Position numbers and translations under genes: made by a program. From Acidobacteriota bacterium (GTDB lineage Bacteria > Acidobacteriota > Blastocatellia > Pyrinomonadales > Pyrinomonadaceae), in assembly GCA_025463135.1 (NCBI GenBank), contig JAOAPY010000034.1, positions 62,001-126,000 of the forward strand: DNA of 64,000 nucleotides, read 5' to 3'. The stretch's first letter is position 1; every line of letters starts with the position of its first letter. The notes below the pieces were generated by a model. That model did not search any database and had not been told where the DNA came from. It saw only the letters and a program-made list of their open reading frames with translations. Of this stretch, positions 1 to 7,090 are shown one piece after another.

Positions 1-500
1 GGCACTTAATCGGCGGACCACATCTGGAAGCTGAAAAGACCTTGTTTGTGCAGGGCTTTGTACAGCGCGCGGAGTTTACTGCGAAGTATCACAACGCGCT
101 GACGGCGGAAACGTTTGTCGACGCCTTGATTCAAAGCGCACAACAGTCAGCGGCTGCCCGCGGCAGCGTGATTGATCTTAGCGATCAGCGTGACGTGCTG
201 ATCGCGGCCTATAACAGAGGTGTAAACCAGAACGACAGCCGCATGCTGGCACTCCGGCTGATTACGAACAACGCGACATTCAAGCTGACACAGTACAACG
301 CGGCGTTTGTGCTGGTTGAGTACTTTGCATATCTGCAGCGGGAACCGGATCAAGGTGGCTATGATTTTTGGATCAACGTTCTGAACAGGCGCGACGAAAA
401 TAACTATCGCGGCATGGTCTGTTCGTTCATTACTTCTGCCGAGTATCAGCGGCGCTTTGGTTCAGTGGTGAGTCACTCTAACGGTGAGTGCGCACCATAG
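1..500 (+). CDS. DUF4214 domain protein, C-terminal part (5' truncated by window edge)
   Basis: The reading frame is open from the first full codon at position 3 (His-Leu-Ile-Gly-Gly-Pro) through a TAG at 498-500, so the N-terminus lies outside the window. The C-terminal 60 residues carry the DUF4214 signature: an aromatic-rich helix with YFAYLQREPDQGGYDFW, then a short linker and a helix ending FITSAEYQRRFG. A less conserved copy seems to precede it (FVQRAEFTAKYHNALTAETF), so the protein probably has at least two repeats. DUF4214 occurs in secreted or surface proteins of many bacteria and its biochemical role is not settled. The gene is convergent with the transporter on the other strand, 94 bp away. 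A TTG at 42 could be read as a start but is simply internal. Confidence 0.8.
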   Translation, partial: HLIGGPHLEAEKTLFVQGFVQRAEFTAKYHNALTAETFVDALIQSAQQSAAARGSVIDLSDQRDVLIAAYNRGVNQNDSRMLALRLITNNATFKLTQYNAAFVLVEYFAYLQREPDQGGYDFWINVLNRRDENNYRGMVCSFITSAEYQRRFGSVVSHSNGECAP

Positions 501-594
501 AGGGTATGGTTCTTTTCTTCCGAAGTATTCCCGACTGTTGGAGCCCAAATTTTTTCGGGAAGCATAACCAAATGTAATTTGTTGCCCGGCGAAC

Positions 595-2544
595 CTATTG
601 CACCGCTGCTGAACGACGCAACATCCACCCATACAAAAAGACGATCGCACCCACAAAGGCGAGCAATCCAAGCCAGGGGGCGAGCGCAAAGTCCTCGGGT
701 ACGAGCCCGATCGGAGCATCCTTCGAGAGGCCAACGATAAGCCCTGCGTTGATCACGCCCCACAGGCTCTCGCCCACTATCAACCCCGAGGCCACGAGCG
801 TGCCCAGACGCTCAGCGCGATCCGGGTTCGCCGCCGAGCGAATACGCTTATCGTACCAATAAGAGATCACCGCGCCCACGACCACGGCGAAAGTCGCGGA
901 CATCGGAAGATAGATCCCAATGCCTACAGCCAGCGGCGGAATACGCGTCTGCTTCATCGCGCCGAGCGTTGTGTCGAGCAGGATCAATCCGACGCCGACC
1001 ATCGCGCCGATGCCGAGCATCTTCCATGGGAGGCTGCCGCCGATTGCGCCTCGCGCAAGTGCTGAGATGAGGGTCGCCTGGGGCGCCGAAAGCGGATGGG
1101 GCGCCACCACACCGACGTTCGCCGCTCCCTCGAATCCATAGGCCTTGGCAAGCAGGTTGAGCACCCAGGGAATCACGGCCGCACCGGCGCCCACGCCGAC
1201 GATAAGCGCGATCTGCTGACGCATAGGCGAGGCGCCAACCAGTTGTCCGGTTTTTAGATCCTGCAAATTGTCGTTTGAGATCGTCGCGCACGCGAAGACG
1301 ATCGCCGTCACGAAGAGCGCAAAAGCCACGAGCGCGGGCCGCGTCTCCGGCGTAGGCGAAACCGCGAGGACAAGCACCGATGCGCAGAGGACGATCGAGA
1401 GAATGCCGACACCCGAGATCGGACTGTTCGAGGCGCCAATGAGCCCCGCCATGTAGCCGCAGATCCCTGCGATGAGAAAGCCGCCGACCAGCACAAACGG
1501 CACGGCAATTAATGTAAGCTTAAGCGCACTAGGCGCCAGCACCGTCTGCCGCGCGAACGTGAACGCCAGCACTCCCGCGATGATCAAGCATACAGCGGTA
1601 AGCGCGAGAATCCAGGGAGGCGAAAGATCGCGGTCTTTATCGTCTGTGCTCGCTGATCGCGAGGCGGCGAGCGTGCTCACCAGCCCGCCGACAACCGGCT
1701 TTGCCAATTTAGCCAGCGTGTAGATCGAGGCGACCGCGATCGCGCCGGCGCCGATGAACCGCACCTGCGTGCGCCAGATTGAAAGCGTGTGCGAAGCGAG
1801 CGACAGGCCGTCAGCGGCGGGCTGCATTGAAGTTAAAATCGGCACGGCGATCCCCCACGCGATTACGAGGCCGGTCAGCATCGCCATGCCCACCGACAAC
1901 CCGACGAGATGGCCCGCGCCCACCAGCGCGAGTGACCAGGCGACGTCATAGCCGCTCGAAGCCGTGGTCCCGAGACGGAAGAAGCCGGTGACTTGAGCGG
2001 CGGCGATACGCGTCGCCGTCACAATGGCGAGCCCCGCTGAAGCTACGGAACCGAGGATCACAGCGACCAGCCCTTCTCTCGCTTCGCCCGTCTCGTCTTT
2101 CGTTTCTCCGCGCGTGCCCGATCCGACTTTCAACACTTCGGCGGCCGCCACGCCTTCGGGATAGGGTAGGTCGGAATTCGTTACCAGCGCGCGCCGAAGC
2201 GGAATCGTGAACATCACTCCGAGCACGCCGCCGCTCACGCAGATGAGAAACGATTGCCAGAATGGGAACCCGTTCCACCAGCCAACGATCACCAGCCCCG
2301 GTAGAACGAAAATGATCGCTGAAAGTGTGCCGGCCGCGGACGCCACGGTCTGGACGATATTGTTTTCGAGGATCGACGAGTTCTTCACGGCGCTCAGGAT
2401 GGCCATCGAAATCACTGCCGCGGGAATCGACGACGCGAAAGTGAGCCCGACCTTGAGACCGAGGTAGACGTTGGCCGCCGTAAAGATCGTCGTGATCAAT
2501 GCGCCGAGAATCAAGCCGCGTATAGTGAGTTCTTTGGGTTCCAT
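595..2544 (-). CDS. OPT family oligopeptide transporter
   Basis: A 649-residue polytopic inner-membrane protein with roughly 14-16 hydrophobic segments. The N-terminus (MEPKELTIRGLILGALITTI, then NVYLGLKVGLTFASSIPAAV) matches the conserved first helices of the bacterial OPT (oligopeptide transporter, COG1297-like) family, and the DLPYPEGVAAAEVLKVG segment is the family's hallmark. Members import small peptides or metal chelates driven by the proton gradient; the substrate here cannot be told. The frame extends upstream to 2667, but those 41 residues do not look like a transporter N-terminus, so the ATG at 2544 was chosen. A weak GGAAG lies upstream of it. It appears monocistronic: downstream is the convergent DUF4214 gene, and upstream is a repeat-rich spacer. 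Confidence 0.9.
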   Translation of the reverse strand: MEPKELTIRGLILGALITTIFTAANVYLGLKVGLTFASSIPAAVISMAILSAVKNSSILENNIVQTVASAAGTLSAIIFVLPGLVIVGWWNGFPFWQSFLICVSGGVLGVMFTIPLRRALVTNSDLPYPEGVAAAEVLKVGSGTRGETKDETGEAREGLVAVILGSVASAGLAIVTATRIAAAQVTGFFRLGTTASSGYDVAWSLALVGAGHLVGLSVGMAMLTGLVIAWGIAVPILTSMQPAADGLSLASHTLSIWRTQVRFIGAGAIAVASIYTLAKLAKPVVGGLVSTLAASRSASTDDKDRDLSPPWILALTAVCLIIAGVLAFTFARQTVLAPSALKLTLIAVPFVLVGGFLIAGICGYMAGLIGASNSPISGVGILSIVLCASVLVLAVSPTPETRPALVAFALFVTAIVFACATISNDNLQDLKTGQLVGASPMRQQIALIVGVGAGAAVIPWVLNLLAKAYGFEGAANVGVVAPHPLSAPQATLISALARGAIGGSLPWKMLGIGAMVGVGLILLDTTLGAMKQTRIPPLAVGIGIYLPMSATFAVVVGAVISYWYDKRIRSAANPDRAERLGTLVASGLIVGESLWGVINAGLIVGLSKDAPIGLVPEDFALAPWLGLLAFVGAIVFLYGWMLRRSAAVQ

Positions 2545-2670
2545 ACGCGCAATCTTACTTCCAGGACGCGCGCCTCGACAATATCTAACGGAGTATGGAT
2601 AGAGTCTGATGCAAATGGCCGGAGGCAAAGGCGTTTTTTCCTCCTCGGCAGCCAACCGGTAACTCAAGCT
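2545..2670. other. Spacer upstream of the OPT transporter gene
   Basis: The sequence between the transporter start and the first palindromic repeat presumably holds the transporter promoter. No convincing -10/-35 pair was found. The open frame continuing from the gene into this spacer has no protein-like composition. Confidence 0.3.
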
Positions 2671-2865
2671 CGGATCAAGAATTCATGTAGCCATCGGACA
2701 GTCAGGAAGGGGACCCTGTCCCCGCCTCAACTTGCGCGATGATCAAGAAACGAAGGAGTGTCATTGCCATGAGGCGAGGTATACCCCATCAAGAATATGT
2801 TCCAACTTGAGCGGGGACAGGGTCCTCTTCCTGACTGTCCGATGGCTACATGAATTTTTGATCCG
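2671..2865. repeat. Palindromic element, family A copy 1 (long hairpin)
   Basis: Two arms of about 60 nt (2671-2734 and 2803-2865) are near-perfect reverse complements. Each includes a core reading GGACCCTGTCCCCGC on the left and GCGGGGACAGGGTCC on the right, next to GACAGTC/GACTGTC. The loop is about 70 nt. A second copy with the same core and the same arm order lies at 27445-27587, so this is a dispersed element and not a terminator. There is no ORF inside; it looks like a non-autonomous, transposase-mobilised palindrome (MITE or REP type). Confidence 0.8.
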
Positions 2866-2955
2866 AAAGAATGAGTTCTCAGACAAGTCAGGGGAATATC
2901 GAAGGCCATGTGCTTGATCCCAAAGGAGTCGCTATTCAAGTTTGTTGGTGAATAG

Positions 2956-3032
2956 TGGTAGCGCATACGGGACTCGAACCCGTGATCTCTGCCTTGAGAG
3001 GGCAGCGTGTTAACCAACTACACCAATGCGCC
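2956..3032 (-). tRNA. tRNA-Glu (anticodon CUC), CCA encoded
   Basis: Read on the minus strand this is a full cloverleaf. The acceptor GGCGCAT pairs with ATGCGCT (first pair G-U), the D-arm is GTGT/ACAC, and the anticodon stem CTGCC/GGCAG encloses the loop CTCTCAA, giving anticodon CTC. The variable loop is 5 nt, and the T-arm is ACGGG-TTCGAGT-CCCGT. The discriminator A and CCA are encoded at 2959-2956. CUC reads GAG, hence glutamate. No other tRNA is adjacent. The gene sits between palindromic elements on both sides, in keeping with tRNA flanks being frequent landing sites for small elements. Confidence 0.93.
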
Positions 3033-3092
3033 GTGGGTTGGAGGTTGGATTATAGGGAGGGGCAGAAGCGTTCGCAAGTTTGCTGGTTTTCG

Positions 3093-3191
3093 GGTAGTGG
3101 GTCAGTTTCGCGGCAAATGTCCGACAAACTCTAGTTTGTCGCGGCGTTACGACAAGCTAAAGCTCATCGGACATCAAACTGACCCACTACC
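3093..3191. repeat. Palindromic element, family G copy 1
   Basis: The perfect 16-bp arms GGTAGTGGGTCAGTTT (3093-3108) and its complement (3176-3191) enclose a nested pair ATGTCCGA / TCGGACAT (3117-3124 and 3167-3174) and a central hairpin GACAAAC/GTTTGTC. The nested layout suggests a folded single-stranded substrate. A shorter related copy with the same ATGTCCG...CGGAC...CAAACTG order lies at 39841-39891. Confidence 0.7.
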
Positions 3192-3228
3192 GGTTTTCGT
3201 TAGAGCTTCAGTTTGGCGACAGGCGCTC

Positions 3229-3290
3229 AGAGTACCGACTTCAGTCGGGTTTTTCGCCCAGCCAAAAGCCCGCCTGCAAGGCGGTACTCT
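3229..3290. repeat. Small palindrome (family H)
   Basis: AGAGTACCG at 3229 and CGGTACTCT ending at 3290 are perfect inverted arms. An imperfect inner continuation (CTTCAGTCGGG with CCCGCCTGCAAG) and a loop of about 20 nt follow. It may act as a structural boundary upstream of the pnt promoter, but only one copy is seen in the window. Confidence 0.5.
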
Positions 3291-3325
3291 AAACACCTGT
3301 GAATAGGTCGCATTTGATAGGTTTT

Positions 3326-3355
3326 TTGAAACGCTTCAACTGCGGGTGCTATACT
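3326..3355 (+). promoter_or_regulatory. Candidate sigma70-type promoter for the pnt operon
   Basis: TTGAAA (3326-3331) and TATACT (3350-3355) are separated by 18 bp and match the -35/-10 consensus at 4 or 5 of 6 positions each. The implied transcription start near 3362 gives a leader of about 170 nt before pntAA. This is a motif match only. Confidence 0.4.
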
Positions 3356-3529
3356 TCGCGGCGTTATCTTACCGCTCAAAAATTCATCGGAGTTTATGCT
3401 GCTCTCTTTCCCGGTCGGACAAAACTATTCGCACATACATCGGTTTATCTTAGCTTGCTCGTGGCGAGGGGTTCGCACGCAGGATGCGTGCGGTTCCAGT
3501 AGGGATCCCAAGAGTCCCGGGGGGAGGCT

Positions 3530-4660
3530 TTGAATATCGTCGTCTTGAAAGAGAGGCAGGCTGGAGAAGCGCGGGTGGCGTTGATGCCGGAGTCTGTGAA
3601 GAAGTTGGTTGCCTTGAAGGCGACTGTGCTAGTCGAAAGCGGCGCGGGCTGGGGAGCGGCAAGATCGGACAATGAATACACGGAAGCAGGCGCCGCGGTT
3701 TCAGAAGATCGAAGTGTCTTGCTGCAAGCGGCCGATGTGCTGGTGACGGTTAACCGGCCCAGCCCACAGGATTTTTCATCTCTTAAGAGTGGCGCGGTCG
3801 TAATTGGCTTCCTGCGTCCGCTCGACGAGCCAGCCGCGCTGCAACCTGCACTCACACAGGGTCTGACAACATTTGCGATGGAGTTGGTCCCACGCATCAC
3901 GCGAGCGCAGTCGATGGATGCGCTCTCTTCGATGGCTACCGTCTCGGGATACAAGGCGGTGATCATTGCCGCCGAACGTCTGCCGCGTATGTTTCCGATG
4001 TTGATGACGGCGGCCGGCACGGTGCCTCCCGCAAAAGTATTAGTTTTGGGTGCGGGCGTGGCCGGACTACAGGCGATTGCCACGGGGCGTCGTCTGGGCG
4101 CAGTCGTCGAAGCTTATGATGTGCGGGCGGCAGCAGGTGAACAAGTGCGGTCGTTGGGCGCAAATTTTCTGGACGTGGATCTGGGCGGATTGAAGACCGA
4201 AGATGCCGGCGGGTATGCAGTTGAATTGTCAGAGGAAGCATTGGAACGCGGCCGCCGGTTGATTGAGGAACGCGCCAAGATCAGCGACGTGGTAATCACT
4301 ACGGCGCAGGTACCAGGCCGCCGCGCGCCGCTGTTAATGACCGAGGCGGCAGTCTACGGCATGAAGACAGGATCCGTCGTCATCGACCTGGCTGGCGCGA
4401 CCGGCGGCAATTGCGCGCTCAGCAAACCGGACCAGGGCATTGAAATAAACGGCGTGTTGATTATCGCGCCGCTCAATCTACCGGCCACGGTGCCGGTGCA
4501 CGCCAGCCAATTGTATTCGCGCAACATCACTTCGTTTTTGAGTCCTTTGATCAAGGAAGGCGAACTGCACATCGATATGAACGATGATGTGGTTGGACCA
4601 TCGTGTGTGTCGCATGAGGGGCAATGGGTGAATACACGCGTGGTTGCCGCGTTAAAATAG
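3530..4660 (+). CDS. pntAA: NAD(P) transhydrogenase subunit alpha part 1 (PntAA)
   Basis: A 376-residue soluble NAD(H)-binding domain I of the proton-translocating transhydrogenase, which couples hydride transfer between NADH and NADP+ to proton movement across the inner membrane. The N-terminus (NIVVLKERQAGEARVALMPE) and the Rossmann motif KVLVLGAGVAGLQAIATGRRLGA with VEAYDVR (around residues 168-200) are typical of the alanine dehydrogenase/PntA family. The start is a TTG at 3530, because the family begins a few residues before VLKE; a strong GGGGAGG precedes it by only 2-3 nt, an unusually short spacing. The subunits are split here (PntAA, PntAB, PntB), as in Rhodospirillum and Thermus-type enzymes. 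A small ORF and pntAB follow. Confidence 0.93.
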   Translation: MNIVVLKERQAGEARVALMPESVKKLVALKATVLVESGAGWGAARSDNEYTEAGAAVSEDRSVLLQAADVLVTVNRPSPQDFSSLKSGAVVIGFLRPLDEPAALQPALTQGLTTFAMELVPRITRAQSMDALSSMATVSGYKAVIIAAERLPRMFPMLMTAAGTVPPAKVLVLGAGVAGLQAIATGRRLGAVVEAYDVRAAAGEQVRSLGANFLDVDLGGLKTEDAGGYAVELSEEALERGRRLIEERAKISDVVITTAQVPGRRAPLLMTEAAVYGMKTGSVVIDLAGATGGNCALSKPDQGIEINGVLIIAPLNLPATVPVHASQLYSRNITSFLSPLIKEGELHIDMNDDVVGPSCVSHEGQWVNTRVVAALK

Positions 4661-4755
4661 ATCTCTGGTTTTGCGTTTGGCCACGTTGATTTATGAGACA
4701 GATTCACAAATGCTCACGTTCGGCAATCCTGACAGTCAGTAGCCGGGCTGATGCT

Positions 4756-4947
4756 ATGTCCATAGAAATAGAAAACTGCGAAAAACAATTACAGGCGATA
4801 ACCCTGGCACGGCTGCTTGTTGAAGCGGAAGAGGATCTTTCAGCAGGACGGGTACGTCCGGCCCGCGAGTTCTTAAGGGAGTTTAGGAATGCCAAAAAGA
4901 TACACGCGAAAGAGTCTATGACTCCTGGCGAAAGGAGAGCGGGATAG
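4756..4947 (+). CDS. Small protein between pntAA and pntAB, antitoxin-like tail
   Basis: A 63-residue charged helical protein (MSIEIENCEKQLQAI...). An in-frame ATG at 4693 would extend it by 21 residues. The C-terminal half, with GRVRPAREFLREFRNAKK, resembles the tail of small Phd/ParD-like antitoxins; this is a loose pattern match, not an assignment. Its stop TAG (4945-4947) shares one base with the GTG start of pntAB, and the AAAGGAG for pntAB lies inside the ORF. It could therefore be translated in coupling with pntAB. A chance ORF is still possible because no protein is normally encoded between these two subunits. Confidence 0.45.
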   Translation: MSIEIENCEKQLQAITLARLLVEAEEDLSAGRVRPAREFLREFRNAKKIHAKESMTPGERRAG

Positions 4948-5252
4948 TGTCTTCGGCAACATTAATCTCATCGCTTTACGTCTTTGCATTGGCCGCGTTT
5001 CTCGGCTACCAGGTGATTTCGCGCGTGCCGCCTTTGCTGCATACGCCATTGATGTCGGCGACAAATGCTATTTCAGGCATTTCGCTCGTAGGCTCGATCG
5101 TTACCGCCGGCGCGCATTACAACACCGTGAGCACCGTACTGGGATTCGTCGCCGTGGTCTGCTCAACCACGAACGTCGTGGGCGGTTTCGTAATCACCGA
5201 CCGCATGTTGCGTATGTTTAAGCGCAAACCCGCGCCGAAGAAGAAGCAGTAG
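4947..5252 (+). CDS. pntAB: NAD(P) transhydrogenase subunit alpha part 2 (PntAB)
   Basis: A 101-residue membrane subunit with about three transmembrane helices (LISSLYVFALAAFLGYQVI; LMSATNAISGISLVGSIVTA; TVLGFVAVVCSTTNVVGGFV) and a basic tail. It forms part of the proton channel (domain II) of transhydrogenase. The PPLLHTPLMSATNAISGI stretch is the most conserved part of this family. The start is GTG at 4947, with AAAGGAG 9 nt upstream. It overlaps the preceding small ORF by one base. The next subunit gene, pntB, follows only after an unusual 303-bp repeat tract. Confidence 0.93.
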   Translation: MSSATLISSLYVFALAAFLGYQVISRVPPLLHTPLMSATNAISGISLVGSIVTAGAHYNTVSTVLGFVAVVCSTTNVVGGFVITDRMLRMFKRKPAPKKKQ

Positions 5253-5555
5253 GGAAGGCGGAAGGCGGAAGGCGGAAGGCAGAAGGCAGTAGGCAGAAGG
5301 CAGAAGGCAGGTCAGTACTACCTGCGTTAGCGGGTGGGTTCCTGCGTAGGAAGAAAGGGCAAAGAGCGAAGGGCAAAGGGCAAAGAGCGAAGGGCGAAGA
5401 GTAAGAACAAAGTACAAAATACGAAGAACAAAAGCTAAAGAAGCCACAACCAAAAACCAAAGATCAAAGATCAAAGATCAAAGATCAAAGATCAAAAGAT
5501 CAAAAGAGCAAAGGCCAAAGACCAAAGACCAAAAACCACGGACCAAAACCCCAAC
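5253..5555 (+). repeat. Purine-rich degenerate tandem-repeat tract inside the pnt operon
   Basis: Between pntAB and pntB there are about 300 bp made of short repeats: first GGAAGGC units shading into GAAGGCA, then AGGGCAAAGAGCGA units, then AAAGATC and CAAAGACC units up to the pntB start. The plus strand is almost free of T for long runs. A copy of the dispersed family D motif (GGCAGGTCAG...GTTAGCGGGTGGGT) is embedded at 5306-5340. No coding signal is seen. Similar AAAGAYC repeats recur at 44290-44425 and 48806-48956. Confidence 0.85.
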
Positions 5556-6935
5556 TTGCAAACCTATTTCATCGAAATCAGCTACCTCTTAGCCTCAGTC
5601 CTTTTCATTCTCGGATTGAAGGGCTTGAGCCATCCCGAAACTGCCAAGCGTGGTATGCATCTGGCTGAGTTCGGCATGCTGATGGCCATCATCGGCACGC
5701 TGATGCATCACGAGATCATTACCTACACCTGGATCATTACCGGGTTGGTGATCGGGTCGCTGGCGGGACTGGCAATGGGCGTCTGGGTGCCGATGACCGC
5801 GATGCCCCAACGGACCGCGCTCTCGCATGCGTTTGGTGCTTTTGCCGCGGCGCTGGTTGGCATTTCGGAGTATTACCGGCTCGGCGGCCACCTCGACAAG
5901 ATCACCATGGGCGCGCTGGGCTTTGAAGTGATGCTGGGCGCGCTTACCACCACCGGCAGCTTGCTGGCTTTCGCCAAGCTGCAGGGGATGGTGCGCGGCA
6001 CACCGCTCACTTTCAAAGGGCAGAACGTTTTCAACATGCTGCTGCTCGCCACGACGATCGGAATTTTTATCTATCTGATTGTCGTGCCCGGATCGATGCC
6101 GCTGTTTTTTGTGATGGTGGGTTTGGCGCTGGTGTTCGGCCTGCTGCTGGTGATGCCCATTGGGGCGGCGGATATGCCGGTGGTCATGTCGCTCTTGAAT
6201 TCTTACGCAGGGTTGGCTTCGGCGGCCACGGGATTTGTGCTTTCCAACAACGTCCTGATCATCGCGGGCACGCTCGATGGTTTTAGCGGCTTCATTCTTT
6301 CAGTGCTGATGTGCCGCGCGATGAATCGCTCGATCACGAATGTTCTGTTTGGCGCATTTGGTTCAGCTGCGGCCGCAACCGGACAGATCGAGGGACAGCA
6401 CGGCACGATGCGGGAAGTAAATCTGGATGATGTCGCCGTGCAACTTGCTTACGCCAAGCAAGTCGTGTTCGTGCCCGGCTATGGCATGGCCACCGCACAG
6501 GCGCAACATGCGGTCAAGGGTCTGGCGGACACGCTCGAAAAGCGCGGTGTCACTGTGAAGTACGGCATTCATCCGGTGGCCGGTCGCATGCCGGGCCATA
6601 TGAATGTTTTGCTCGCGGAAGCCAACGTGCCGTATTCATCTTTGTACGAGTTGGAGCAGATCAATCCGGAGTTTCCCGCGACCGACGTGGCAATCGTCAT
6701 TGGCGCGAACGATGTCGTCAATCCCGATGCACGCGACAATCCGTCCAGCCCCATCGCCGGCATGCCGATCATCGAAGTCGATCACGCGAAATCAGTGGTG
6801 GTACTGAAGCGCGGCCAGGGTAAAGGCTTTTCCGGACTTGAAAATCCACTGTTCTTTAAAGATGTGACCGGCATGCTGTATGGCGATGCGAAAGAATCAC
6901 TGACACGTTTGATGCAGGCTGTGCAACAGGCCTGA
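5556..6935 (+). CDS. pntB: NAD(P) transhydrogenase subunit beta (PntB)
   Basis: A 459-residue protein with about nine membrane helices in the first 270 residues (proton channel), followed by the NADP(H)-binding domain III. Domain III is recognised by VVFVPGYGMATAQAQHAV (start of the Rossmann-like fold), GIHPVAGRMPGHMNVLLAEA, and VIGANDVVNPDARDNPSSPI with GMPIIEVDHAK. Length and motif order match the family. The start is a TTG at 5556, where the membrane sequence begins; no Shine-Dalgarno motif is visible because the repeat tract runs right up to the gene. It completes the three-subunit enzyme encoded with pntAA and pntAB. Confidence 0.94.
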   Translation: MQTYFIEISYLLASVLFILGLKGLSHPETAKRGMHLAEFGMLMAIIGTLMHHEIITYTWIITGLVIGSLAGLAMGVWVPMTAMPQRTALSHAFGAFAAALVGISEYYRLGGHLDKITMGALGFEVMLGALTTTGSLLAFAKLQGMVRGTPLTFKGQNVFNMLLLATTIGIFIYLIVVPGSMPLFFVMVGLALVFGLLLVMPIGAADMPVVMSLLNSYAGLASAATGFVLSNNVLIIAGTLDGFSGFILSVLMCRAMNRSITNVLFGAFGSAAAATGQIEGQHGTMREVNLDDVAVQLAYAKQVVFVPGYGMATAQAQHAVKGLADTLEKRGVTVKYGIHPVAGRMPGHMNVLLAEANVPYSSLYELEQINPEFPATDVAIVIGANDVVNPDARDNPSSPIAGMPIIEVDHAKSVVVLKRGQGKGFSGLENPLFFKDVTGMLYGDAKESLTRLMQAVQQA

Positions 6936-6965
6936 AGGCGTACTTTGTTTTCCTCTCAGAAATCT

Positions 6966-7043
6966 ATCCGCAGATTGCGCAGATGTTAAAGACAAAATTA
7001 GGATGCCAACTGGTTTTTGGTAATCCGTGTAATCCGCGGATTA
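6966..7043. repeat. Inverted-repeat element, family E copy 1
   Basis: ATCCGCAGATTGCGCAGAT at the left faces AATCCGTGTAATCCGCGGAT at the right, forming imperfect inverted arms around a loop of about 40 nt. The same arms occur at 28915-29040 and 31711-31830. The element lies between pntB and the M28 peptidase gene and may stabilise or terminate the upstream transcript. Confidence 0.65.
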
Positions 7044-7090
7044 TCTGTAAACCGCATTGGTCCAGCCATCCGCATTCATTTGGAGGAGAT

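Noticed and set aside
501-594. Inverted repeat TTCCCGA...TCGGGAA as a bidirectional terminator between the first two genes
   Set aside because: The arms are only 7 bp with a loop of about 20 nt, too weak to call.
3445-4083. 212-residue minus-strand ORF over the start of pntAA
   Set aside because: Antisense to conserved PntAA sequence; composition typical of a shadow frame.
5253-5555. Possible CRISPR array or coding repeat between pntAB and pntB
   Set aside because: The units are 6-9 nt, drift in sequence, have no spacers, and no cas genes are near.
6983-7090. N-terminal extension of the M28 protein
   Set aside because: It would translate a dispersed inverted repeat; the ATG at 7091 has GGAGGAG and starts a signal peptide.
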